Source: Amborella trichopoda
Taxonomy: Eukaryota; Streptophyta; Magnoliopsida; Amborellales; Amborellaceae
DNA length: 64,000 nt
Direction of reading: 5' to 3'
Assembly: GCF_000471905.2 (NCBI RefSeq)
Contig: NW_006495906.1
Span: 2,545,702 to 2,609,701 of the forward strand
Part shown: one piece after another, positions 10,803-21,960 of the stretch
How the letters are laid out: every line of letters starts with the position of its first letter
Position numbering within the stretch: position 1 is the stretch's first letter
The notes under the pieces: generated by a model
Told to the model about the DNA's origin: nothing
What the model saw: the letters and a program-made list of their open reading frames with translations, nothing else
Database searches by the model: none
Made by a program: the position numbers and the translations under genes

Positions 10803-11000
10803 GGTGAGACTCGCTATTCACTATTGTGAATCGCCCGGTTCTCTTTGGACATAGGTGGTAGCAGACGATTCCAGAGTCGAATCGGGCGAGTCCGGCTTGA
10901 CTCGGTGAGTTTTCAAACCTTGGTTGCAATGGGCGATAGCAGACGATTCTTGAATCGAACCAGGCGAGTCCAGCCTGACTCGGTGAGTTTTCAAACCCTC
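10803..11000 (-). repeat. Right subterminal repeat of the hAT element, doubled
   Basis: Two right ends lie in tandem. The inner one ends TTTTCAAACCTTG at 10922 and is followed by GTTGCAAT. The outer one ends TTTTCAAACCCTC at 11000 and is followed by GTTGCAGC. Both repeat the phrase GCAGACGATTC, then GAATCG, GGCGAGTCC and GACTCGGTGAG. Both pair in inverted orientation with the left end at 5850. Confidence 0.65.
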
Positions 11001-11008
11001 GTTGCAGC

Positions 11009-11341
11009 CTTAAAATGGAACGACGATTCAAATTATTCTATATTATTTTTGCTTCACCAAATCTGGCGATTCAAATTGGAACCGGCATACAAATTGACCG
11101 CGCAACGAAGCGATTTAGGCAAGGAAGCGGTTTAGGTAATAATTGTATTTTTAAACTCTGTTTTGCAGCAAATCACGTACCAACGGTGCGTTGTTTATAC
11201 AAATATTTCTTCTATCTTTTGTCAAGACCTCACCACTTATACATTATCTTACTACAAGACAATTAGGAGTTTATATTTCCCATCTTTTATATATATGACA
11301 TTTTCTTTCATCCTTCGGTATATAATATTACATGCGGTGCG
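11009..11341. other. Intergenic, nothing recognised
   Basis: Single-copy-looking AT-rich DNA between the hAT right end and the second MITE-like element. Open frames of up to 83 codons show no recognisable similarity. Confidence 0.4.
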
Positions 11342-11720
11342 GTTTATATAGAGCTTAGGTTCTAAATAATCAAATTAGTGCCTACCTTCAAATAGTGTCG
11401 AGAAATGTGGTTTCTGAAAATATTTGCGATAGCCTTAAAATATATTTTCATCTTTATTTATAAAATTTAAAGCTTAAAAAATAATGTAGATCGATAGATC
11501 TATAAAAACTTGAAAATCTTGAAAATTGACCGTCTAAAAATGTGTTGCAAAATACACAAATTCCAAAACTTGAAATCCATTTTTTTCTCATATACATGCA
11601 TCTTGATGTCGAGATAATCAATTTGATGATATTTGAGCATCAAAAGAACCTCTGCTAGTGAAATTTTTGAGATAGGTTCAAATTTGATTGTTTAGAGCCT
11701 CGGTTCTATATAAACTTCTC
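11342..11720. mobile_element. TIR-bearing MITE-like element, copy 2
   Basis: Aligns with 4366-4750. The ends are inverted repeats: the left reads TTTATATAGAGCTTAGGTTC, and the right, on the other strand, TTTATATAGAACCGAGGCTC. The length is about 380 bp and there is no ORF. The inverted ends of this copy match each other better than those of copy 1. Confidence 0.55.
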
Positions 11721-12029
11721 TCATATTATATTGGCTTTTTGGATACTTCCAAACCTTCTATGTCTTCTCTTACTTGTCCCCAATTTTTTCCTTGCCCTAG
11801 GATCGGAAGTACAGTGGGGAGAAAGACTCTCTTCTAAACTTGTATTATGGATCTTCGCCACAGTAAGTGCTAGGAGATTACATGAAACCCTAATTCCATC
11901 ACAAAATACTTTTCCAAAATTTATTTTGTAGTAACCAGCATTAGAATGAGGACCGGGGTTATATGTTGTGGGTTTGCATCCGTAGAAATCAAGAAAATGC
12001 AAATTTTTAGTTTGGGTTGCCTGGAATAT
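11721..12029. other. Intergenic, nothing recognised
   Basis: About 300 bp between the MITE-like element and the CT-rich array. Overlapping open frames exist on both strands (66 and 93 codons) but neither resembles a known protein. Confidence 0.35.
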
Positions 12030-13315
12030 CTTTTTTTGAGAAATACAAATCCTCTCTTTCTCTCTCTAAAATTTTTGAGAAAGTTCCTCTCTCTAAAATT
12101 TGATATGGTTTTTCTCTAAACTTTTAATACACTCTCTCAAAAACTTAAAATTTTAAAATAGTTTCTCTCTCTAAAAATTTTAGATACTCTCTCTCTCTAA
12201 AATTTGAGATAGTTTCTCTCACTAAAATTTTGAAATACTTTCTCTCTCTAAAACTTAAAATTTGAGATAGTTTCTCTCTACAAAATTTTTGAGATAATCT
12301 ATCTCTCTAAACAATTTTAGATAGTTTCTCTCTCTAATAAATTTTAGGCAATTTCTCACTCTAAAATGTGATATAGTTACTTTCTCTAAAATTAGATGCT
12401 TTCTCTATCTAAAACTTTAATTTTAAGTTAGTTTCTCTCTCTAAAATATTTAGGTAGTTTCTTTCTCTAAAATTTTAATATACTTTCTCTCTCTAAAAAT
12501 TAACATTTGAGAGTTTATTTCTAAAAATTTTGAAATAATTTCTCTCTCTAAAAAACTTTAGGTTCTTTCTCACTCTAAAATTTGTTATTGTTACTTTCTC
12601 TAAACTTTTAAGATATTTTCTCTCTCTAAAACTATAATTTTGAGTTATTTTCTTTCTCTAAAATTTTCAGGTAGTTTTTTTTTAAAAATTTTGATGTATT
12701 TTATCTCTCTAAAACTTAAAATTTAATATAGTTTCTCAATCTAAATTTTTTGAAATACTCTCTTTAAAAATTTCAGGTACTTTCTCTATCTAAAATTTGA
12801 TAAAGTTTCTCTCTCTAAAGTATTAAGATATTATCTTTCTATAACTTAGAATTTGATATAGATTCTCTTTATAAAAAATTTCAGGTAGTTCCTCTATCTA
12901 ATAATTTGATATAATTTCTAATCTTTAAAATTTTAATATACTCTCCCTGTCTCTAAAACTAAAAATTTGAGATAGTTTTTCTTTCTAAAATGTTTTGAGA
13001 TATTTCTTTCTAAAATATTTTAAGCAGTTCCTCTCTCTTAAATTTAATCCAATTCCTCTCTCTAAAATTTTAAGATACTTTCTTTCTCTAACTTAATATT
13101 TGAGATAGCTTCTCTCTCTAAAATTTTAAATTTGAGATAGTTTATCTCTCTAAAAAATTCATGCATTTTCTCTCTAAAAACTTCATGTAATTTACCTCTC
13201 TAAAAATTTATATGCTTTTTCTCTCTAAAATTTGATATAGTTTCCCACTCTAAACTTTTAATATGTTTTCTTTCTAAAATTTCATATTTTTTCTCTCTCT
13301 AAAATTTTAGTTTGC
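12030..13315. repeat. Degenerate CTCTCTAAAATTT array, 1.3 kb
   Basis: About thirty units of CTCTCTCTAAAATTT followed by a variable AT segment such as GAGATAGTTT recur every 35-45 bp. Periodicity is clear but monomers diverge, so this looks like an old microsatellite-derived minisatellite. It has no coding potential. Confidence 0.85.
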
Positions 13316-13644
13316 CTTCGTTCTTCAGCAGCAAAATGGATTGTTTCGGTGAAATATCAATTCCACCTATTTTGGTGGAATTGAGATTTCCAAAATTTAG
13401 GCTTAAAATGAGTATTCAGGAATCCCATGAAAATCTCAATTTCAACAGAAATGTCAATTCTAAATGAGCCAAACACAATTGCCCGGCATTTTCCAGGAAA
13501 AGTCACTCCTTGAAATCTGAATCTAGGGATCCAAATGGGCCCTAAAATCATTCGCCATTATCCATCCATGATGTAAGTCAGATATCAAATGTTTGAAGTA
13601 ATGGTAAAGAATTGTACGAATTTTGGTGCTCCATTCTAAATTTT
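13316..13644. other. Short non-coding segment with a MITE-like end
   Basis: Near 13525-13547 the sequence reads GGGATCCAAATGGGCCCTAA. Phrases of this type form the ends of several plant MITE families. The other end is not visible, so the segment may be a truncated MITE broken by the junction with copy A. Confidence 0.3.
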
Positions 13645-15504
13645 CAACAGTCAATGATGCTCTGGCTGCCCGAGCAAAAATCGAGTCATCTTCAGGCTCC
13701 TATTTCAAAGAGGCCTCCTATATGGTGCAAATCTTAGAAGTATCGGCCAGCATGGGGCAAATGGGTCTAAGATCGAGAAAGAGGCTACAACCTACACCTC
13801 AAAAGCTCAAGGTCCTCAAGTTCCCTGATCCCTCACTTTTCCCTAAGCCTAAAACTCAAACCTACATCCTAATACAAGTCCCTATTACTTCCCCATCAAC
13901 CTAGACCGCACCGACTGAACAATAAAGTCAGCCAATGTCACAAACCAAAACCCAACCAAAACCTGTTCTTAAGCCTGCCTTACCACCTGCACCAGTGACT
14001 GGATCAGGAACACATAAGACTAATGAGGATAAAGTGAAATATGACGTAATTGGGCACCTGAGAAAGCTCCTAACCCTTCTAAGTATCTATGACGTCCTCC
14101 TGCTGTCTGGGGACTATCGTATGGATCTGGTTCTTCTAACCCAAAGGTGTACGAGACCAAAGTGGAGCTTATTGAGGTTGACCCAGCTATCCTGAGTGGG
14201 TGTTGGGCAATCTCTTTTTCCAAAGACGACCTTCACTTGGGAGGAAAATTCCACAATCGCCCCCACTTTGTGAATGGTGAACTCCACGCTTGCCCTATCA
14301 ACCGGATCATGCTGGATGGAGGGTCAGCAGTCAACCTGATCCCAAGAAGGATTCTCACCTGATTGGGATTAGGGGCTGATGACCTCATTCCTACCCACAT
14401 CACCGTGCGAGGGTCCAATTAATCAGGGGAGAAGCCAGCTGGCACAGTGCACCTTCGTCTCAAGATCGGTGACCTCAAGGATTACGCCCAGTTCCACGTA
14501 ATTGGCACCAATACCTCCTACAACGTCCTGCTTAGTCGCCCTTGGTTTCACGATCAGGGGGTGGTTCCTTCCACTCTCCACCAATGCTTCAAGTACAGCT
14601 GAGATGGAAGACAACACACGGTTTATGCTGATAAGAGACCGTTCCCTGTAGCTGAGACTCACTATGCCGACGCCAAGTACTATTTGACAGACCTTCCAGC
14701 GCCAGAAAAGTCAAAGGATGATGATTGGAAGCTTGTGAGAGAGACATGACCTTCGTCTCATGACGACGTTGAAGATCTGGGGCGAATGATCATGGATATG
14801 TTCAAAGAAGAGGAAGGACAGGGCAAGATCCTCCCATTGACTCTGATCCACTTGAGTATACCTTGCCACCTCTTCGAGGTTATGGTGCCATCCCCTAGAG
14901 ACAAAGCTTCCCCCTCTACTTCTAAATTGCCAGAGGGTCACCTACACACCGGATCAGCAAAAGGTTCTGCATATCCCCATGGCTCTTTTGGAAGCAAAAT
15001 TGGCACACCAACTACAAAGGAAGGTGCTCCAAATTCCATCCTCCTTGATCAAGGGGATCACCGGTAGTTAGAAGGTCTTACACTTCTCAGGGGTTATCGA
15101 AGAATTACATGCGGACAAGAGTTAGCCCTCCGGCTCTCAGGAACAACACCCCATGGCAGAGTTGAGAAGTGAGGTTCGTAGCCTCCAGAATCAGTTGGAG
15201 GTTATGCGCATCGCTTCAAAGAACTTGAATGAGTTTGTCTCTGAGACTAAGACTTATGACGTGCTCAAAAGCAATGCACCTCAAATCGAAGCTAATGCTC
15301 CCTCAGACTAGAGTATTTACAATGAACATGCTCACCAAATCATGAGAACCATGAATTATGAGCCCTGTCCAATCAAACACTCAGGGGTGAAGAAGCAGTT
15401 GCACCCCCATTCGAGGCCATTGAAGCCACAACAGGCTGCCATAAGACGAAGCAAGGAGTGAGCTATTCTTTTTCGTCTCAAACTATGAAAGGAAGGAAGC
15501 GGTG
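13645..15504 (+). pseudogene. gag-protease polyprotein, 3' part (copy A)
   Basis: The decayed frame includes KVKYDVIGHLRKL at about 14030, then HNRPHFVNGELHACPINRIM and an aspartic-protease core DGGSAVNLIPRR, with the Asp codon at 14315-14317. KIGDLKDYAQFHVIG and YNVLLSRPWFHDQGVVPSTL follow. This is the retropepsin region found in plant Ty3/gypsy (Tat-like) elements, which would cleave gag during particle maturation. After it come a short coiled-coil-like stretch (MAELRSEVRSLQNQLEV) and a basic end (KGRKR, stop at 15502). Stops sit in otherwise conserved phrases (at ILT-stop-LGLG and RGSN-stop-SGEK). The catalytic motif itself is intact here, unlike in B and C. The gag core is missing. Confidence 0.75.
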
Positions 15505-15622
15505 AAATAGAAAGAAAAGTGAAAAGAATTGTTTCATTCTCAAATCAAGAGGGAATTACAAGTTTCTTTCCTTTACAATGAGAAGAAATAAAAAAAGAGA
15601 GAGAAAGAAGGCGTCTTCAAAA
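15505..15622 (-). terminator. Shared 3' flank between convergent genes (copy A)
   Basis: On the minus strand a 60-bp block (TTGTAAAG, AAAGAA, TTGTAAT, CCCTCTT, GAATG, AACAATTCTTTT) is well conserved with copy C at 54001-54060. Its position just after the PMD stop suggests the PMD 3' UTR and poly(A) region. It lies only about 20 bp beyond the gag-protease stop, so transcripts would overlap. Confidence 0.45.
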
Positions 15623-18600
15623 TCAATCAATTGCTTCATTGATCTTTCCGCTGAATATTACAGCCAATGTCTTTGTCCGCTCAATCTTGCTCCTCAACTC
15701 TGCCACCAATCCCACTTCATGCTCCATTGAGGTGGATGCCTCTCTCAAGGAATTCTTAAGGGTCAAAGCGTTATCAGCAAACACCTTGTCCTTCACTTCC
15801 CAATTCGTTGTCTCGTTCTTCAGCTTATCAAGCTTCTGTGTCAGCTCTAATATCTTCACCCTCAAAGCCATCACCTTGTGGTGGCGGATGATAGCCTCCG
15901 TAGCGAGGTCTAATCTTTGGGAGACTATAACATCCATTTGCTGCGATTGGGTGTTTACCAATTCACAGTATCGCAAAAGAGAAGACTCCAAACGGGTAAC
16001 TACAACCTTTCCAGCTGCTGCACAGTTGCTTCTTCTCACAGGGCCTTCGCCCTCCATCCCTCCACCTCATTGGCAACACTATCAAAATAAGGAAGGACTT
16101 CAGGCACATGCCCTAATGCGATTCCCCTCAACTGTTGAATCGCTGTTCCAAGCTCTATAAGAGACAACTCCTTTAGCTTCTGGAGGCCCGTTTTAAGCAT
16201 CTAAAAATAATTCCTGATAACCCGCTGAAAGAAGGCTTGGGCAACATAACGATCACAACATGAGGATCCCCAGTTGTAGCCAAGGCCTCAGGCTCCTCAG
16301 ATTAAGGAGCAACCTCGAACTGCTCTGGTACCTCGGCAATGGCTCTCTCGCTCTGACCCTCTGTCATGACCACGTTGGGCTCAACCCTCTCATGACCAGG
16401 TATCATAGCCTCTCCCTCTACAAGCTTCATAACCTCAGCCGGTGCAAGGCTGACCTCCTCACTCAGAGCCACTACCACAGTTTCAGGCGGCACCACGTTA
16501 GCCTCCTCTCCTGGGGTAGCGATCTCTCCCTGTGTCCCCTCTTCTCGAACCATCTCCACCTCAGAAGTCACGAGTGCCGCATCTGGGCCCTCCAAGCTTG
16601 ATTCCTTAGGGGCCCTGCCTCTACATCCTCCACAGATACATCACTCGAGGCAGCCATCTCCTGCTGCTCGGATGGCCCCTCTTCAGTCCCTGGGGCTCCT
16701 ACTTCTTTTATGACCACAACCCGTACTAGGGTTACCCTTTCCTCAGTAGGCACGACAACTGTCAGAGCTCCAGAGGTCCTCTCCAACTCCACAGACTCAT
16801 TAGGGCCGGTCTCATCAGGGCCAGCATCCTCAACCCCGCTCACCTCCATTGGGATTGGGCCCTCTTCTTTATCCACAAAGGTCACTTCCCAGTTTGAAGT
16901 AATCTCGATCAAGGTAGTAGGATCTGAGGCACTGGCTCGAGTCTTTGAAGGTTTAGGTGAAGGAGAAGGCGAATCCTCAAGAGCAGAGGGCGATGCAGAA
17001 ATAGCAGGAGGCACGCATCCCTCCGAAGAAGCCGAGGGTGAAGAGTCGTCTTCTGACTCATGAACTACTGGGACCTTGCGCCCTTTGCCCCTCAAAGCCT
17101 TGGTTGCCTTCTTGGCCAGAGCGTGAAGATTCGCTGGGGTAGCCCGCTTCCTCTTCTGTCCTTTTGCCTGCTTGAGAGCAGCAGCCTTTGAGGTGCCGGA
17201 CTTGGAAGAACTGGTAGCTAACTTGCTATGAGAGCCGCTCCCTATTAGCTCATTCAAATCCTGGACTGGACGCCCTCCATGCCCCGATACCTTGCGACCT
17301 TCCCTGCATTTGAAGATGTCAGAGAGGTTGTCAAAAAAACTCTCTGTCTTCTTCTCTAAATTGAGAAACTGCGACAAAGACTCTTCCACGGCAGTCTGGC
17401 GAGGTCGCTCGATCGTGCGCCAATCATGAGTAAAAGCCTAAGGTAAATATTTTGCCTAGGGGAGGGGTCATTACCATTTTCCTCTGCCTTGTATCTTGGC
17501 TCTAACGGTTTCTCTCCCCCCTTTCTTCCTAGTTGCCGAGAGCCAAGTCTCTCGGTGCTCGAGAGCCGAGAACAGACAACCATGATCTAGCCCATGTTAC
17601 GGGGCAAACAGATGAGGAAAGTAGCCCTCAAGCTTCACGCTATGGACAGTGCGATAGGCAAGAACTCCGCCTCTCACACTCAGCATAAACATCAATTCTT
17701 TTGGGCTGGTGAAATCACAATCTAGGTGGTGGCCCAGCTTGTCAACATACGCGCACTCTATGAGGCGTCCAATCGGGAATGCCACCCAGGTCATGTAGAG
17801 GTGATCATTATAAAACAAGTTACGCGCATGGCCTAGGGTATGGAAAATTGCCTTTTGCCCCGGCAATCTTCAGCAAAAATGGGCACATAGTGTCCTCCAA
17901 CTCTCTGATTCTGAGGATGTGTCCGAAAAATAAGCTTCCAGCCAGCCATACACATAATGGACTGGGAAAGGAGTCTTGAAATCTCCTGGGAAGGCCTCAC
18001 CATCTACGATGCCATTCCCTCCTTCATCCCCTTGATACTACCTTCCCCTGGAAATGGCTCCCAGGCCATGATAAATACTGCACAGAATGGGCTGTGCGAG
18101 TGCATACTCCTTCCCTCGCTCCATGTCGCAAGCCGTATGAAATGTGCAGGGACGAATGACGTTTGCCTCTCCTGACAAGGCAAATTTACACAAGAAGAGC
18201 ACCAGGTAAGCCGCCAGGTCAATGTGCTCATTGTCCTTCCGCAGCTCGAAAATTGGTGGGGTTTCATTCTCCTCTTTTCCCGATGATGGACTAGCTTCAT
18301 CTGTATAGTCGTCATAGAAGAATGTTACCCATTTGGTGAAGGTGACTCGCTCACTTTTGAGCTCACCATAGAGTTGTTGGTAGATCACGAACAATTCCTG
18401 AAGCCCAGCCAGTGGGCTTCTTTGCCTACCTTTTCCACTAAAAAAATGACTGAGTTCGGGGGAATAAGCTCGTTATACATAGTGCCAAGGAGTGGTAGCC
18501 AACCAACGAAGTGCAAGTTCATCAACGATATCCCTGCCTCCCCATGACCAAGCAACCATGTGTTGATAACATGGCTCCAAGTTTCCAACAACACTTTGAC

Positions 18601-19083
18601 CGTGTTTGAGCAACTGTCGTAGTAGCCTGCCGAGCACTAGAGGGCAGTCGACAAAGAAGCTTGTCTCAATATATTTCATAAATGCCTCAGCACTTTCATG
18701 GTCCATGAGGAGTATGCCTTCAGATACTGGTGCTCCCCTTGTACCCGTAGGCCAGCAGAAGACCATTTCATGCCTGGGGTTTGTACCATATGTTTGCCTA
18801 GAGTCGTTAAGTTCCCATTGGAGGCTTTGTTTTGGTGTAGGCAATGCAGGAGGCTTACACCTTTCTCTACACTTACATTGCCGTCATTATCTTCCCTCGC
18901 CACCAGCTGGATAGGGCCATTGACAAAGGCGACGCTCAAAGGCCACCTCGGTTCACACAAGCTTTCAGTGAGCCAGATTGGCTCGCCTCTCACCAAGCTG
19001 TCGTCGGTGAATTCATCAGTACCAAGCTCTCTTGCTCATGGGAGGTTCTTCTTGTCTGGAATGGCACCTGAAGACTGGGCCAT
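15623..19083 (-). pseudogene. PMD-domain gene, antisense to gag-protease (copy A)
   Basis: Starts at ATG 19083 (MAQSSGAIP), the same start as copies B and C. The N-terminal half is a plant mobile domain: GEPIWLTESLCEPRWPLS, WSSAGLRVQGEHQYL, HFVGWLPLLGTMYNE, IPPNSVIF and FTKWVTFFYDDY are followed by AAYLVLFLCKF, ACDMERGKEYALAQPILCSIY, LMFMLSVRGGVLAYRTV and LEGYFPHLFA. PMD proteins (for example MAIN and MAIL1 in Arabidopsis, which act in gene regulation and transposon silencing) share this fold with many transposon-borne relatives. Then come a KKTESFFDNLSDIF segment, a Lys/Arg-rich stretch (GQKRKRATPANL), a Ser/Pro/Glu-rich region and a C-terminal coiled coil ending INEAID. Damage: TGA at codon 16 (19038-19036) and several frameshifts. 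The encoded length was about 1,150 codons. Confidence 0.75.
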
Positions 19084-19994
19084 TAGATCAGAAGTTTCAC
19101 TGACAAAGGACACCAAGCAGCTGCGAAAGAACTATGCTCACAAAGGTGTATCGCCGACTGATCACTCAAGGTGTAATGTTAGGCAGGCTATCGCCGTCTC
19201 GCAACCAACAGAGGACTATCACCGTCCCACGAACAAGGTGGATTAGATGCTTGTACTTCAGCTATCAACACACGCCACACGTGAGTCCCTCGAAGTCTGG
19301 GCACACCGCTTGACAATCATGATGTGGCCTGTCACCACACGTGAGGAGGGCGACCATTCACCATCCTTTGACCCTTGGTCTCTTCGACTGTTACGGCCCC
19401 ACAACCCTTTGGGTTCCCACCAGCGATTCCCCTTCTCGTCGGGACTTTTCACCAAAAAACCCTCCCCCGCCTTCTACTTGTTACTAAAGTTAACGGAAAA
19501 CCATTGGAAATCCCCAAACGACTTCCTTGACCGTGCGGGTTTCCTTCCTCCCTAGTTTTTCCACTTCAGCAGTTCACCACAAAACTCACCGGAATCCCAC
19601 CGAGTTCTCGGTGAACCCACTGCTGCTCCTCCTCCTTCTCCTCGAACAACCAGAGGACTGACAGAGCCCCTTAAACTCTCTGCAACCTCCCTTCAGCCTT
19701 GAGACTACCGAAGAAACACTAGAACTCCGACAAAGCACCTCTGCAAAACCTGCTAAGGTTTTGAGAAGACCTGAGTGAGCCTCGGCACTCTTCAAAAAAG
19801 TTCGCGATCACGGTACAAAGCTTCGTGACATCTTGAAACTCGTCAGAAAAGCTCATAACCGCCTATCTCTACAAATTTTGACCGAGAAGTTCTCATCGAA
19901 AATCTCTTACTAAAAGCTCTGGCTCTCTCTCTTTCTCTAAAACTCTTCAACTATTTTAGCCTTTGGTAAAACTGTAAAATGGGGGTTTTCCCCC

Positions 19995-20001
19995 TTTTAT
20001 A
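19995..20001 (-). promoter_or_regulatory. TATA box of the PMD gene (copy A)
   Basis: The minus strand reads AGTATAAAAGGGGGAAAA and continues into CCCCC, a GGGGG/CCCCC stem around an AAAA loop. Copy C has the same phrase at the same relative place. It lies about 0.9 kb upstream of the PMD ATG. A private antisense promoter is inferred from conservation and TATA form. Confidence 0.55.
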
Positions 20002-20089
20002 CTCAGCAATACCGCAAACTGCCCTTGATAAATATGACATGACGCTCCGGTCACCAGCTCTTGACGGCCATAAGACTAGGCCGGGGAGG

Positions 20090-20300
20090 GTCAAGCCCGA
20101 GACCCGAAAGGGTCATCGTCGCATGCTTCACCCAAAGGCTATCGTTACACGCTTCATCAGGGGGGCCATCGCCGTGCGCCTTGCGCTTCGTCAGGAGGCT
20201 ATTGCCGCTTGCCACGTCAAGACTATCGCCGAGTGCTTCGTCAGGGGGCTATCACTGCCCGCTTCGTCAGGGGCTACTGCCGAGTGCTTCACCAAGGGAC
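20090..20300. repeat. Minisatellite, about 27-30 bp units (GCTTCGTCAGGGGGCTATCGCC type)
   Basis: Degenerate tandem units built on CGCTTCGTCAGG followed by GGCTATCGCCG. The equivalent array in copy C is 48590-49060 on the other strand. It lies in the distal leader of the antisense PMD gene. Confidence 0.7.
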
Positions 20301-20509
20301 CTAACACCATGCATCCATCATCTAGGTCTAATGTCGTGTGCACTATCTAAAATTTAGTGCCACATGCATTCCATGGCACTCCCATCTGGACCATCATCCT
20401 CTATCTTCAGGAAGTTCATTCCTTGTACCACAATCTCGCTCCTCAAGGAGTCCAGTCCCCAGAGACAGCTCTGTTCCTTATAGAGTCGTATTCCCTCACC
20501 ACGCTATGG

Positions 20510-21960
20510 TTCATGCTGCATGACCTTAAACTGCACAACCATGGTCCAAACTATATGACCTTAAACTGTAGCGGAGGTCTAGTTTCACGACCTTAAACTG
20601 GTTAGTCCTCATCGCATGACTCTAAACTGCACGGCCATGGTCCAGTTGTGTGACCTTAAAGTATAATGTATGTCCTGGCCGCATGATGTTAAAAGGCTTA
20701 GCTCCATGGTCCAAATTACATGACCTTAAACTGTGGCAAAGGTCTAGTTGCACGACCTTAAACTGCATGGTCTTAGCCGCATGACTTTAAACTACATAGC
20801 CATGGTCCAAGCTACAAGTCCCTAAAACTGTAACGCACGGCCCGAGAGATGAACCACCTCTTTGCTAAGGTGTATTTCATCAACATCCTCAGTGGAGTTA
20901 TACCTACCCCTTTAATTCCCAATGGATTTGTTTCACACCAACATCCCAGTGAGAGTCACATCCTACTGCGACCCACTATTCCTAGGGTGTCAAAGTCATT
21001 CTTATCCCTTCAACCCTCAGTGAGGTTCATCTGTGCTCTGTCATACCTACCCCTTTAATTCCCAATGGAGTCATATCCTACTGCGACCTACTATTCCTAG
21101 GGAGTTAAAATCGTTCTTATCCCTTCAACCCTCAGTGAGGTTCATCTGTGCTCTGTCATTCTCAGTAGAGTTACATGCATACCATTACTCATTGTCCTCG
21201 TGGAGTCAAACTGGCTCTCCTAATCCCCAGTGAAGTCTCTTTCGCCTGCCACTCCTCGTAGGGCCACCATCTTTATCTAAATCTATCTGCTTATGTATAG
21301 CCTTAACTATCTTTATCCCCAAGGAGTCAGATGGCTATCCATAGACCTATCCCCCATGCTGCTTCACCTACATGGTGACCGACACTCTGGTCCGTGCTGC
21401 ATGACCTTAAACTGCACAACTTTGGTCCGTGTTGCATGACTTTAAACTTCACAGCCGTAGTCCTAACTGCCTGACTTTAAACTGCACAGCTCTAGTCCAT
21501 GCTGCATGACCTTAAACTGCACAAGCCATGGTCCAAACTATATGACCTTAAACTGTAGCGGAGGTCTAGTTGCAGAATCTTAAACTACACGGTCCTAGCT
21601 ACATGACCTTAAACTGCACAATCCACGAAGCAAACTATATGACCTTAAATTGTAGCGGAGGTCTTGTTGCACAACCTTAAATTGCATGGTCCTAGTTTCA
21701 TGACTTTAATTTGCACAACTATAGTCCTAACTGCATGACTTTAAACGACACAGCTCTGGTCCATGCTGCATGACCTTAAACTGCACAAGCCACTGTCCAA
21801 ACTATATGACCTTAAACTATAGCGAAGTCTAGTTGCATGACCTTAAACTGCATTGTCCTAGTTGCATGACTTTAAATTACATAACCATGGTCCAAGCTAT
21901 ATGACCTTAAACTATAGTGCACGTCCTAGCAAGCATTACGTTAAACTGCTTTGCCTAGGT
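20510..21960. repeat. TGACCTTAAACTG minisatellite
   Basis: Units of about 33-38 bp contain CATGACCTTAAACTG followed by variable phrases such as CACAACCATGGTCCAA or TAGCGGAGGTCTAGT. The array is split by a different repeat at 20870-21340. Copy C carries the same family on the opposite strand (47335-48440). It has no coding role. Confidence 0.8.
20870..21340. repeat. Interspersed CAGTGAGGTTCATC / CCCAATGGAGTC repeat
   Basis: Irregular units contain CCTCAGTGAGGTT, CCCAATGGAGT, CTACTGCGACC and ATTCCTAGGG. A roughly 115-bp phrase is duplicated almost exactly (about 20955-21050 and 21068-21160). The same sequence occurs in copy C near 47880-48150. Confidence 0.65.

Larger units (their letters stand above)
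5850..11000 (+). mobile_element. hAT-like DNA transposon derivative, internally rearranged
   Basis: The left end starts CAGGGTTTGAAAACTC. The right end, read on the other strand, starts GAGGGTTTGAAAACTC, and the next 150 or so bases of both ends match in inverted orientation (GACTCG, CGATTC and CCGGGCGATTC-type motifs). Outside the ends lie GTTGCAAC (5842-5849) and GTTGCAGC (11001-11008), a 7-of-8 match to an 8-bp target duplication, the size hAT elements make. Inside are a four-copy repeat, the end of a decayed coding region, a large palindrome and an assembly gap. No BED, DUF659 or dimerisation domain is recognisable, so this is a defective derivative. The orientation is set by the coding tail on the plus strand. 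Confidence 0.6.

Noticed and set aside
20510..21960. Possible CRISPR-like array or nuclear-receptor AAGGTCA sites in the TGACCTTAAACTG repeats
   Set aside because: Units are contiguous and degenerate with no unique spacers, the organism is a plant, and the hexamer match is incidental.
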